Below, in pieces: positions 54,973 through 63,009 of a DNA stretch of 64,000 bases; position 1 is the stretch's first letter, and the number at the start of each line of letters is the position of its first letter. Both the position numbers and the translations under genes were made by a program. Location: positions 2,418,001-2,482,000 of the forward strand of contig JADJPZ010000004.1 in NCBI GenBank assembly GCA_016713025.1. Direction: 5' to 3'. Origin of the DNA: Saprospiraceae bacterium (GTDB lineage Bacteria > Bacteroidota > Bacteroidia > Chitinophagales > Saprospiraceae). The notes under the pieces are model-generated. The model made no database searches. It was not told the DNA's origin and was given only the letters and a program-made list of their open reading frames with translations.

Positions 54973-54990
54973 GATTATAATTTAATTATT

Positions 54991-55060
54991 GTGAAAATGT
55001 GAGGATGTGTTGATGTGAAATGTTTTGATGTGCGGATTTGGTGATTTGATGATTTGTGGC
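54991..55060. repeat. small octamer-like array
   Basis: Degenerate units of the type AATGTGNN and GATGTGNN/GATTTGNN (about eight), related to the arrays at 40254, 47088 and 48084 but without repeat R. Confidence 0.55.
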
Positions 55061-55191
55061 AAATTTTGACATTCTTAAATTAGCGTATCAATGAAGGGCA
55101 TGCTTGATATTGGAGTATCAATATGTGAACTTAAAATTTATTTTATATGAGCCAATAATATTTAGATAACCACATAATTGGTTTTCTGGTT

Positions 55192-56082
55192 CTATATAAG
55201 CAACTTCTTCTTCCATTCCTGAATAATTTTTTCGAACACTATGACTGTGGATTTATCCATAGATTTTGAAAGATCTTCATAATTTTTAACTGTCAGATGT
55301 TCATTTTTTTTATACATTTCCAATTCGTAACAAATCAGATTCAGGTAGCCATAATATTTTGTAATCATTTCATCAGAGTGTATTAATGTCTGTATGTCCT
55401 GGATATTCACATTTTTGTAAGAAAGGTCTTTATTAAAATTTCCCAAAAGATGGAGAGATGCTATCTCTTCATTTTGTGCAGGTCCGGGTATAGTGAGTCT
55501 TTCATATTTCTTCCTATCTGTGTAGTACATTCCGGTCTTATCCGGCAAGGTTGTGGCTAAAAAGTAAGCAATTGAAAACAATCCTGCCATAAAAAATCCC
55601 GCGCCCCATAATCCACTCATCATGTATGAAGCGACAAAACAAGCAACGCCAAAACCAAATGAAACAACAGGTCCGGCTATAGCTATATGTGCCATTTTTA
55701 CTCCATTTTCAGGATCTGAATCGACTGGTGACGACGCAGTTGCTCCACCGAAAAGTCCTATATTTTTATTTAAACCCACTTTTATTTTCCCATCTATCCG
55801 CTTAATCTCAAGAAAACCAATGACAAACATCTCAAACCTAAATCCATGATAGGTAGCCACTATTAAATGCCCTAATTCATGAACAGCAAGAGAAACAAAA
55901 GCACTGATAAATAACAGAATGATTAAGTGAATCAGTGAATAATTATTTTCTTTAAGAATGTCTAAACTGCTTAATTTTTCTTTAAGGACATCTAAGCTTC
56001 CCAGCTTTGTACCAAGAAAAAAAATGCCGATACCAATTGATATAGCAAATAATACTTTAAATATTTTTATAATATGTTTCAT
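55192..56082 (-). CDS. M50-type (site-2 protease-like) membrane metallopeptidase
   Basis: 296 residues. Transmembrane helices at about 5-24, 50-70, 140-160 and 165-185; the zinc site HELGH (68-72) is inside the second helix as in S2P enzymes, and a possible third ligand lies in TLPDKTGM-YTD. C-terminal about 90 residues are soluble. Substrate unknown. It lacks the PDZ domain of RseP. No clear promoter; 108 bp separate it from the upstream barrel gene on the same strand. Confidence 0.8.
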   Translation of the reverse strand: MKHIIKIFKVLFAISIGIGIFFLGTKLGSLDVLKEKLSSLDILKENNYSLIHLIILLFISAFVSLAVHELGHLIVATYHGFRFEMFVIGFLEIKRIDGKIKVGLNKNIGLFGGATASSPVDSDPENGVKMAHIAIAGPVVSFGFGVACFVASYMMSGLWGAGFFMAGLFSIAYFLATTLPDKTGMYYTDRKKYERLTIPGPAQNEEIASLHLLGNFNKDLSYKNVNIQDIQTLIHSDEMITKYYGYLNLICYELEMYKKNEHLTVKNYEDLSKSMDKSTVIVFEKIIQEWKKKLLI

Positions 56083-56196
56083 TTATTTACTTAATAAAAT
56101 TAATTTCTCAACAAGTCTATTTTTTCGATATCCTGATGCAGATTTTTAGTATTCAGATTTTGAATTTATCAATTAATATGTAGTTCATATCATTGA

Positions 56197-58641
56197 TCAA
56201 CTCTTCACCCTTTTCTGTTCTGCTTCTGTGCCGCCGGTCTGTCTCAATCGCACAGTCTGTCCTTTGGAAAACCTCCATGAAAAGGACAAAGTAGCGACCC
56301 GACTATCAAGATAGCTAAACCAGTTGGCGTTGGCATTGGCAATATTTCTGATGTCACCTTCGATCTGATTGGTATAAAATATATCGCTCACATTGAATTT
56401 AAGGCTTCCCTTTTCTTTAAGAATTTTGGTGGATAGTCCAGCTCTGACACTATAAATAGGCTGGATGATAAACTGTCCCATCAACACGGTAGATTGATAG
56501 TTTCCTGCCAACTCAGCACTCCATCTCTTGTTGATGATAAATTGATTGACAGGGCTTATGACTGTATACCACCTGGAATCATCCAGAAATTCTGTATAGA
56601 CCTGGCTGACAAATTCATTTTTAAGTCGGGCAGCATACAACTGCAGCGTCCACCATTTGGTAAGTTTTTGACTTCCATTTATAGAAATACCAAAAGCGAT
56701 TTGTTTGGCGAAGTTCCCGGGTCTGCTGTAATAAATGGTGCCACGTTGTTCATTGGTCTCAAAGATGACATCATCGGCTCTGCTGTATGTCAGGGTAGTT
56801 GTTAAAAAATTCTTGTAAGTGTATGTCATATCTACATTGTAAGCAAAGGTAGGCACTAAAAAAGGATTGCCACCATAATAGGTAAATCTGTCCATAGGGT
56901 ATGAAAATGGATTTAAATCTTTATAAGCAGGCCGATCCACTCTCCTTCCGAGAGACAAACCAAAGACATGATTACTCAGGGAGTCCATCCTGTATTGCAG
57001 AAAAAAAGTTGGAAACAGGCTGGTATAACTATTTTTAAAACTAGAGTCCTTTACTACTTCATTGCCCAATTGATTACCATCAATATTGGTATTTTCGGCC
57101 CTTAATCCCAACTGAAAAGAAATCTTACTAAAATCTGCTGAATAATTGATATATGCTGCATTGATATTTTCATCATATAAAAATTGATTTGAAAACTCGT
57201 TATTGATCCTTCGCTGACCACTCACAACATCATAAAATTGAGCTTTATTATCAGCAGAAACAATACTCGATTTCAATCCGGCTTCAGCTCTTCCATTTTT
57301 TAAAGTTTTAAGGTAATCTAATTTTATACTCTTAATTTTCAGGTCGGTAGGTAAGTCAGATGCCAATATCGAAACGGATTGAAGCATTTTTTGCGGGTTC
57401 AATATCTTATTGGTCAGGACTTGATCAATCTTGTTGTCATACTCTATATAATCGAGATTTAAAGTCAATTCTGATTTATCTTTGAATTTTATACCTGCAT
57501 TTCCATTGATAAAATAATTATTGAATTGGATACTGGTAGGATTGTCAGCATCTACATATGAAGTCACGTTTTGTTTACCATCAGTGACTGTGGCAGCATT
57601 GGTTAGATTTCTTTCAGAATCTGTGAGAAGTCCACCAGTTGAAAATCCCAAAGTCAATTTATCATTGACATAAAAATCCAGGCCAATTTTTGCATTAGCA
57701 TTCTTCCCAATCGGAGTAATCAAAGTCTTTTGGATAAATGAAGACGTTGCTTTCTTCTCGCCATCAAAATAATTGCGTTCAATAGTCAGATCCTGATAGG
57801 ACTTATTGTAGTTGGCACTCACATTGCTAAAAAAATTGAACTTACCTACTCTGTAGTTGAGATTTGCGCTGTTATTGGAACGGGAATGACGGCCTTGCCC
57901 AAAAGATAGATTTACACCACCATTCCACCCAGTAGCTACATTTTTCTTGAGACGTATATTGATGACTCCTGCATTTCCTGCGGCATCATATTTGGCTGGA
58001 GGATTGGTCATAATTTCAATACTTGCTATGGATGAAGAGGGAATTGACCTCAGATAATTGGCCAAATCTGCACCGGTAAGGTAGCTTGGCTTATCATCTA
58101 TAAACACCATAACACCGCTTTTGCCACGAATTGAAATATTTCCGTTCATATCCACTGACACTCCGGGAGACCTCTCCATGAGCTCCAGTCCTGTGATACC
58201 AGCATTGCTGATCAACGCCTCAGGGTTTATTACTACACGGTCTATTTTTTGTATTGCAAATGTTTTTGATGCACTAACCGTGATTTCATTCACTTTTACG
58301 GAAGATATCTCAAGGATGATCTCTCCTATGTCATAATGAGAATTATTTCCAAAAACTATTTCTTTCGAGACGTCTTCATATCCCAGATAACTTACTGCCA
58401 TCACAATGGTATCAGATGATGAAAACATCATCTCAAAGCTACCATTTTGTTCAGAAAAATCACCTTTGATGAGGTCATTATTTTTATTATTTTTCACGGA
58501 AATACTGGCCCCAACCAATGCCTGATCATTTCCTCTTACGTATCCCTTGAGTGTGCGGATGCTTTGCCCTTGGACATTTTGGAAAACCAATAAACAAGTG
58601 ATTAAACCTAAAATAATTTTCAGTAATGATGCTTTAAACAT
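56197..58641 (-). CDS. TonB-receptor-like outer-membrane beta-barrel protein (OMP_b-brl_3 type)
   Basis: 814 residues. Signal peptide (1-25, ...NVQGQ), CarboxypepD_reg-like domain (about 28-110; LKGYVRGNDQALVGASISVK), plug (about 118-230; LELMERSPGVSVDMNGNISIRGKSGVMVFIDDKP), then a barrel. It belongs to the outer membrane beta-barrel family that often carries small peptides or metals. A 46-residue membrane peptide gene lies 25 bp upstream on the same strand and probably shares its transcript. Confidence 0.9.
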   Translation of the reverse strand: MFKASLLKIILGLITCLLVFQNVQGQSIRTLKGYVRGNDQALVGASISVKNNKNNDLIKGDFSEQNGSFEMMFSSSDTIVMAVSYLGYEDVSKEIVFGNNSHYDIGEIILEISSVKVNEITVSASKTFAIQKIDRVVINPEALISNAGITGLELMERSPGVSVDMNGNISIRGKSGVMVFIDDKPSYLTGADLANYLRSIPSSSIASIEIMTNPPAKYDAAGNAGVINIRLKKNVATGWNGGVNLSFGQGRHSRSNNSANLNYRVGKFNFFSNVSANYNKSYQDLTIERNYFDGEKKATSSFIQKTLITPIGKNANAKIGLDFYVNDKLTLGFSTGGLLTDSERNLTNAATVTDGKQNVTSYVDADNPTSIQFNNYFINGNAGIKFKDKSELTLNLDYIEYDNKIDQVLTNKILNPQKMLQSVSILASDLPTDLKIKSIKLDYLKTLKNGRAEAGLKSSIVSADNKAQFYDVVSGQRRINNEFSNQFLYDENINAAYINYSADFSKISFQLGLRAENTNIDGNQLGNEVVKDSSFKNSYTSLFPTFFLQYRMDSLSNHVFGLSLGRRVDRPAYKDLNPFSYPMDRFTYYGGNPFLVPTFAYNVDMTYTYKNFLTTTLTYSRADDVIFETNEQRGTIYYSRPGNFAKQIAFGISINGSQKLTKWWTLQLYAARLKNEFVSQVYTEFLDDSRWYTVISPVNQFIINKRWSAELAGNYQSTVLMGQFIIQPIYSVRAGLSTKILKEKGSLKFNVSDIFYTNQIEGDIRNIANANANWFSYLDSRVATLSFSWRFSKGQTVRLRQTGGTEAEQKRVKS

Positions 58642-58666
58642 AAGAATAGGAAATAATGGTGACGGA

Positions 58667-58807
58667 TTAATTGACCAAAGTCTGGAGATATTGTCCTGTG
58701 AGATAGCCTGCTTTAACTATCATAATAAGTAAATAAACAATGAAAAGACCCAAACTGAACTTTACAAATGGGTGACTACTTTTTAAAAATTCTTTAGCAT
58801 CAATCAT
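58667..58807 (-). CDS. 46-residue single-span membrane peptide upstream of the barrel gene
   Basis: ATG 58805-58807, stop 58667-58669. Sequence starts MIDAKEFLKSSHPFVKFSLG and continues with one transmembrane helix (about 17-32, FSLGLFIVYLLIMIVK), ending QTLVN. It has a consensus -7 box 27 nt upstream and stands 25 bp before the outer-membrane gene. The basic N-terminal side suggests a cytoplasmic N-terminus. I know no family. Confidence 0.6.
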   Translation of the reverse strand: MIDAKEFLKSSHPFVKFSLGLFIVYLLIMIVKAGYLTGQYLQTLVN

Positions 58808-58833
58808 TTAATTTGCTTTTAAAAGTGATGACA

Positions 58834-58841
58834 CAAAGATA
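58834..58841 (-). promoter_or_regulatory. -7 box of the membrane-peptide/barrel operon
   Basis: Minus strand TATCTTTG matches TAnnTTTG, 26 nt before the ATG of the 46-residue ORF. Confidence 0.6.
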
Positions 58842-59169
58842 CTTCGTTAATAAAATATTGATTTGTCAATTCTTGCTTATGTGTTTATAAAAAACTGCAC
58901 AAATTCATATTTTCTTCCTCTCTACCCTCATTCTGAATAGCCTGTCAAGCTACTCTTGAGACGACCCACCCAAATTCAACCATGTTTTTATCAGTTATTT
59001 AAAAGAACACTGAAAACGTGCAGTTTGTTATATACACCTTGCTTATTGAGCCCCATAAATTATGTTAGGCATATAATAGGTCGGATCTTGATTGTGTATT
59101 GTGAATACCATTTTTTAAATTTTTGTTTTACCATTTTACGCAACAACGTGTATTTATGCTGTTTGTGAT
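58842..59169. other. intergenic with a degenerate TCAAGC-TAC-TCTTGA hairpin
   Basis: 58936-58970 repeats AGCCTGTCAAGCTA-TCTTGAGACG as at 26411-26443, with one stem base changed (hairpin 58945-58959). The remainder is AT-rich without a gene. Confidence 0.55.
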
Positions 59170-59191
59170 TATATTTGCAACTTTGTTATCA
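59170..59191 (+). promoter_or_regulatory. promoter with overlapping operator-like dyad TGCAAC-TTT-GTTATCA
   Basis: -7 box TATATTTG (59170-59177) is followed directly by CAACTTTGTTA. The same 17-base string with one difference, TATATTTGCAACGTTGTT, lies before the COG0523 gene at 62956. A repressor binding the half-site GCAAC/GTTGC would cover the transcription start. Confidence 0.6.
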
Positions 59192-59233
59192 ATATCTTAA
59201 AACAATAATATATTTGCACTTCAATTTAGAAAT

Positions 59234-59617
59234 TTGAGAGCATTTGTACTCATTTCGATAGCCTTAATCTTCTTGCTTCAGCCAGCAAGCAAAATGATTA
59301 TTGCTATTCAATTTTACATCAATCAAGAGCAAATAGCACAGATCATGTGTGTCAACAGAAACAAACCAGAAGTGCTCTGTAATGGTAAATGTGTACTTAC
59401 TTCGTTGCTTAAAAAATCTGATCAATCAGAAAAACAACAGATTCCGTCTTCTCAAAAAGACAAATTCGATCATTGGATAGTGAGTTTTCCTTCTGTCCAA
59501 GTACTAGAAAATAGAGTACACGTTTTTAAAAAAGAGAATACTTTAAAATTTAACTACTCACATATCATTGGCTCAGCCCATCTTAAAGAAGTCGTCCATC
59601 CTCCGGAACAGGCTTAA
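59234..59617 (+). CDS. small exported Cys-containing protein, first gene of a receptor operon
   Basis: 127 residues. A signal-like helix (RAFVLISIALIFLLQPASK) is followed by INQEQIAQIMCVNRNKPEV and LCNGKCVLTSLLKK, with three Cys spaced C-x9-C-x3-C, then a polar tail. The same N-terminal half is common in small genes that precede TonB receptors for metals in Bacteroidota; the role is not known. No ATG is available in frame; TTG at 59234 (or the ATT before it) must serve as start. Confidence 0.6.
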   Translation: MRAFVLISIALIFLLQPASKMIIAIQFYINQEQIAQIMCVNRNKPEVLCNGKCVLTSLLKKSDQSEKQQIPSSQKDKFDHWIVSFPSVQVLENRVHVFKKENTLKFNYSHIIGSAHLKEVVHPPEQA

Positions 59618-59835
59618 AACATTATTTCAACACATATTAAGTGATGATGTGCATTTCAGGTAGATGATCTATTTGGAAGATGACAAATTTCAATTACATG
59701 TATTTGCAACTAGTCATCTAGTAGTTAGCAGAAAATATTCTGCAAAAATGTTTAAATCATAATGTTTTGTAAATTAAATAATTATGATATTAAATTTGGC
59801 ATTCAATTTTCTGTTTTGTATATTTTACTTCTTGG

Positions 59836-60045
59836 ATGATATTTCATTTTAATTTTGAAAATACGGAGAGCCAAAAAGCTTATGGCATGGCTAATCTCCG
59901 TGTTGGGATTACAAGCGATCATTTTGATATTTCGGTATGGGCACGAAATATAAATGATGTAAGATATATGGCATGGGGTACATTTGGGAGTTATATGTTG
60001 GGTAGTCCCAGGATGTTGGGAGTGAGTTTGGCTTTTAAATTGTGA
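59836..60045 (+). pseudogene. C-terminal remnant of a TonB-dependent receptor
   Basis: Only the last about 60 codons remain: GMANLRVGITSDHFDISVWA, ...NDVRYMAWGTFGSYMLGSPR, and the terminal aromatic strand GVSLAFKL. These are the last barrel strands of a receptor; full genes are about 2.2 kb. The segment between 59618 and 59835 shows no further receptor code. A large deletion has removed signal, plug and most of the barrel. Confidence 0.8.
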
Positions 60046-60072
60046 TTTTTTAACTTTTTAAACATTAATATA

Positions 60073-60462
60073 ATGAGATCTAAATTTTTTCTTTTGGCGA
60101 TTTTGAGTCTTTTTGCGGTTGCCTCTTGTCACGATCATGGTGATGAAAATGATAAAAATGCACCAGTTTTGACCATCGAAAAGCCTGCTGAGAATACAGT
60201 AGTAACAGGCGAAGTGCATATCCATGGTAAAGTGACTGATCAAAGTCTCCATGAGCTGGAGATCAAAGTCACAAAGGATAGCGACGGCTCTCAACTTTTT
60301 AAAGCTACACCTACTGTTCATGACAAAACTGAGTATTCTTTTGATGAACATTTTACCCCATCAGGATTGACAGGTGAGACTGCCGTCACATTGACCATCA
60401 AAGTAGAAGATCATAGTGACAATGTGACAACAAAAACAGTTAAATTTAAAGCAAAATCTTAA
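60073..60462 (+). CDS. His-rich lipoprotein with DUF4625-like Ig fold
   Basis: 129 residues; lipoprotein signal ending at C19 (LFAVASC) followed by HDHGDENDKN. The body reads as one Ig-like domain (PVLTIEKPAENTVVTGEVHI ... VEDHSDNVTTKTVKFKAK), as in DUF4625. The HDHGDE and HIHG clusters could bind a divalent metal. It follows the receptor remnant by 27 bp and presumably shares its transcript. Confidence 0.75.
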   Translation: MRSKFFLLAILSLFAVASCHDHGDENDKNAPVLTIEKPAENTVVTGEVHIHGKVTDQSLHELEIKVTKDSDGSQLFKATPTVHDKTEYSFDEHFTPSGLTGETAVTLTIKVEDHSDNVTTKTVKFKAKS

Positions 60463-60548
60463 ATAATCTATCCTGAGGGTAAAGCGAAGTATTTATCATC
60501 AGGATTTTTCTTTTAAGCGCATTACATTTTTATAAATTCTATTTAATA

Positions 60549-61280
60549 ATGACCAAATTTCAATTTCAAAAACAAGCCAGAAAATGGCATCGGTATCTTG
60601 GCCTGATCCTAGGAATTCAATTCCTGTTCTGGACCATAGGTGGATTGTATTTCAGCTGGACAAGTATCGAGACCATTCGGGGAGAAGACATCAAAAATGA
60701 AAAGCCTTCATTGATTATCCCAACAGGTGGTCGTAGCTTGTCAACACTGACAGATAGTCTTCAGTCTGTCAAACAGGGATTAATGATAGATCAAATTCAA
60801 CTTGTTGACATCCTGGGCGAAGCCCATTATCAGGTGCATATTAAAAAACCTGAACTCAAGGTATTGCTTTTTAATGCCCATTCATTAGCTCCGCGCAAGG
60901 AAATCAATGAAAAAGAAGCCATTGAACTGGCGCAAAAAAGTTTAAAAAACCCTTCCAAACTTTTGAAAACCGAATATCTTACAACTACACACGGACACCA
61001 TGAATATCGTGAAAAACCACTTCCTGCTTACGCAATTACCTTTGATAAACCCAATAATACAACCGTTTACGTATCTCCAAATTTGGGTTCAGTACAGTCA
61101 TTTAGAAACGATAAATGGCGAATCTTTGACTTCTTATGGATGATGCATACTATGGATTATCAGGAACGCGATGACTTTAACAATTGGCTTTTAAGACTTT
61201 TTTCCATATTCGGACTTGTGACATTGCTCTCAGGTTTTACACTTTTTTTCTTAACAACTAAATTTCAGACGAAAAAATGA
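60549..61280 (+). CDS. PepSY-associated membrane protein
   Basis: 243 residues. Starts with QARKWHRYLGLILGIQFLFWTIGGLYF, the first transmembrane helix with the typical WHR/HRYLG motif; a periplasmic PepSY-like part (about 45-185; EAIELAQKSL) with the His cluster THGHHEYREKP; then a second helix (about 215-236, FGLVTLLSGFTLFFL) after WRIFDFLWMMHTMDY. Such proteins accompany TonB receptors and are thought to reduce imported metal chelates. Its last 4 nt overlap the next gene (ATGA). Confidence 0.85.
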   Translation: MTKFQFQKQARKWHRYLGLILGIQFLFWTIGGLYFSWTSIETIRGEDIKNEKPSLIIPTGGRSLSTLTDSLQSVKQGLMIDQIQLVDILGEAHYQVHIKKPELKVLLFNAHSLAPRKEINEKEAIELAQKSLKNPSKLLKTEYLTTTHGHHEYREKPLPAYAITFDKPNNTTVYVSPNLGSVQSFRNDKWRIFDFLWMMHTMDYQERDDFNNWLLRLFSIFGLVTLLSGFTLFFLTTKFQTKK

Positions 61281-62158
61281 AAAACATCATTTCTTTATTA
61301 TTAGTAAGTGTTTTTATCTTTTCATGTAGCGACAAAAAAGATGACAAAAATCCTTTACCAAAGATAGAAGAACTATCAGCCCAGGATTCACTATTGAAAA
61401 CACAACTGCCCGATTCGATCACAAACGAAGACCACTCCATGATTATGGATTTGATATTGGGAAAACCAAAAACCCAAATAAAATCCATCGGTATTCTGGT
61501 CTATGAGGGAGTCAATGATCTTGATTTTATGGGACCCAAATATGTGCTTAGTCAGACAGGTGTAAGGGCACAGCTGATAGGTATTAGGCCAGGGCCATTT
61601 AAAACGGTGATGGGTACTCAGATCATTCCTGATGTTGTGATGGATTCAGTACATCAATTGGATATTTTGGTTATACCAGGAGGTTTCAAAGGAACCATCG
61701 AAGCTGCTTACGACACCAAAATATTGGATTGGATCAAAAAAATAGACCAAAACTCTATATACACATCTTCCGTGTGTACCGGTGGATGGATTCTCGGGGC
61801 AACAGGACTTTTGAAAGGGAAAAAAGCATCGACCAATTGGTATCGAGAAGAAGAATTTTTGAAAAAATATGGTGCCATTCAGGGAGATGACCGTTACACA
61901 AAAGATGGCAAATACTGGACAAGTGCAGGTGTGACAGCAGGAATGGATATGGCCATAGCTATCATCCAAGACAATTGGGGCGAAAAGTATGCTCAAGGAG
62001 TTATGCTCGACATGGAGTACGATCCCGCCCCACCTATACAAGGAGGCACACCCGAAAAAACAGGTTGGCTCGTGCGGTGGATGATGAAAGCCATGTATGA
62101 TGCCGGTGTCAATCCTATTGTTGACAGTCTTGAACAAGTTAAAAAAGCCAAAAAGTAA
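61277..62158 (+). CDS. DJ-1/PfpI-family lipoprotein
   Basis: 293 residues. Lipoprotein signal ending at C17 (VFIFSC); charged linker; DJ-1/PfpI domain about 72-255: SIGILVYEGVNDLDFMGPKY, DILVIPGGFKG and the nucleophile elbow SSVCTGGWILGATGLL, ASTNWY, TSAGVTAGMDMA. This subgroup (isonitrile hydratase-like / GlxA amidotransferase-like) normally works in the cytoplasm; an exported lipoprotein version is less common. The reaction here is unknown. It overlaps the PepSY gene by 4 nt. Confidence 0.85.
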   Translation: MKNIISLLLVSVFIFSCSDKKDDKNPLPKIEELSAQDSLLKTQLPDSITNEDHSMIMDLILGKPKTQIKSIGILVYEGVNDLDFMGPKYVLSQTGVRAQLIGIRPGPFKTVMGTQIIPDVVMDSVHQLDILVIPGGFKGTIEAAYDTKILDWIKKIDQNSIYTSSVCTGGWILGATGLLKGKKASTNWYREEEFLKKYGAIQGDDRYTKDGKYWTSAGVTAGMDMAIAIIQDNWGEKYAQGVMLDMEYDPAPPIQGGTPEKTGWLVRWMMKAMYDAGVNPIVDSLEQVKKAKK

Positions 62159-62181
62159 TTTTTAATTTTAAATCATAAAAA

Positions 62182-62667
62182 ATGGAACGAAAATTTATCA
62201 ATTATTATGCCATCGCAGTGGGACTATTTTTACTTTGGATGGTATTGAGAAATCAAATTTGGAGCAATGAAAGTTTATTGCCTGGCGACCTGGTGATGAT
62301 ATATGCTAGGGACAGTGGTTTTTATTTCTTGCTGCTCAGGATTGTATTTCTTACCTTCTCACTCTGGGCATCATTTTTATTGTGGACCAAAGGGAAATCT
62401 ATATTTATGTGGCTTACCGCTACAGCTTATTCCTTTATTTTATTGCTTGATACATTTATTTTGGGAGCAAAGTATCTGGAATTCAAATTAGTAAACGAAA
62501 CATGGGAAGCAGCTTATCCAATGTCCATGTTTGTGGAATTTGGTGAGGCGATATTTCAGCTATTCTTTACCGGTTTTGTGGTTTGGTTGATTAAAGACAG
62601 CAGAAAAAAGCGACTTGCAAGACAGCAAAACTTGTATAGTTATCCTAGTGAAATGGGCATACTATAA
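62182..62667 (+). CDS. four-helix membrane protein of unknown function
   Basis: 161 residues, four probable transmembrane helices (about 7-24, 45-65, 70-90, 118-138), the second preceded by RDSGFYFLLLRI. Last gene of the putative metal operon, 23 bp after the DJ-1-like gene. I recognise no family. Confidence 0.65.
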   Translation: MERKFINYYAIAVGLFLLWMVLRNQIWSNESLLPGDLVMIYARDSGFYFLLLRIVFLTFSLWASFLLWTKGKSIFMWLTATAYSFILLLDTFILGAKYLEFKLVNETWEAAYPMSMFVEFGEAIFQLFFTGFVVWLIKDSRKKRLARQQNLYSYPSEMGIL

Positions 62668-62753
62668 TTCTTCAGGGCTTTGAATTAATTTTTATAATTA
62701 TTCTTTCGAAGCTCCGTAAAAAGTGTAAAATCATAGTCAGATTTTTTATCTTT

Positions 62754-62790
62754 TGGGGAGGCCGATGCCAAGGCCTTCTCCTTTTTATTT
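62754..62790 (+). terminator. probable terminator of the metal-response operon
   Basis: GGGGAGGCC (about 62755) can pair imperfectly with GGCCTTCTCC (about 62773) around the loop GATGCCAA, followed by five T. The remainder of 62668-62955 has no gene. Confidence 0.45.
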
Positions 62791-62955
62791 CAAAGATGTA
62801 CCAGTTTGAAAGCTAGATTGCATTTATAACCCATTTCCAGTCGACATCTGAATCGATAATTGATAAATCTATGTTTGATCGAGTTTTGTAAAACCAATAA
62901 TTAAATAGTGGAATAATTTAATACAAAACATTACGTCACTTTTATGAATTAGATG

Positions 62956-62977
62956 TATATTTGCAACGTTGTTGCAT
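62956..62977 (+). promoter_or_regulatory. promoter of the COG0523 gene with dyad TGCAAC-GTT-GTTGCA
   Basis: -7 box TATATTTG (62956-62963) runs into the perfect dyad TGCAAC-GTT-GTTGCA (62962-62976), which would lie across the start of transcription. It matches the element at 59170-59191. A Fur/Zur-type repressor is the natural suspect because COG0523 genes are often under zinc control. Confidence 0.65.
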
Positions 62978-63009
62978 TTAAGTGTAAATTCAACTCAAAA
63001 TTCAATAAT

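Noticed and set aside
61646..62137. 163-residue minus-strand ORF
   Set aside because: Antisense to the DJ-1-like gene; Cys/His-rich only because of codon complement.
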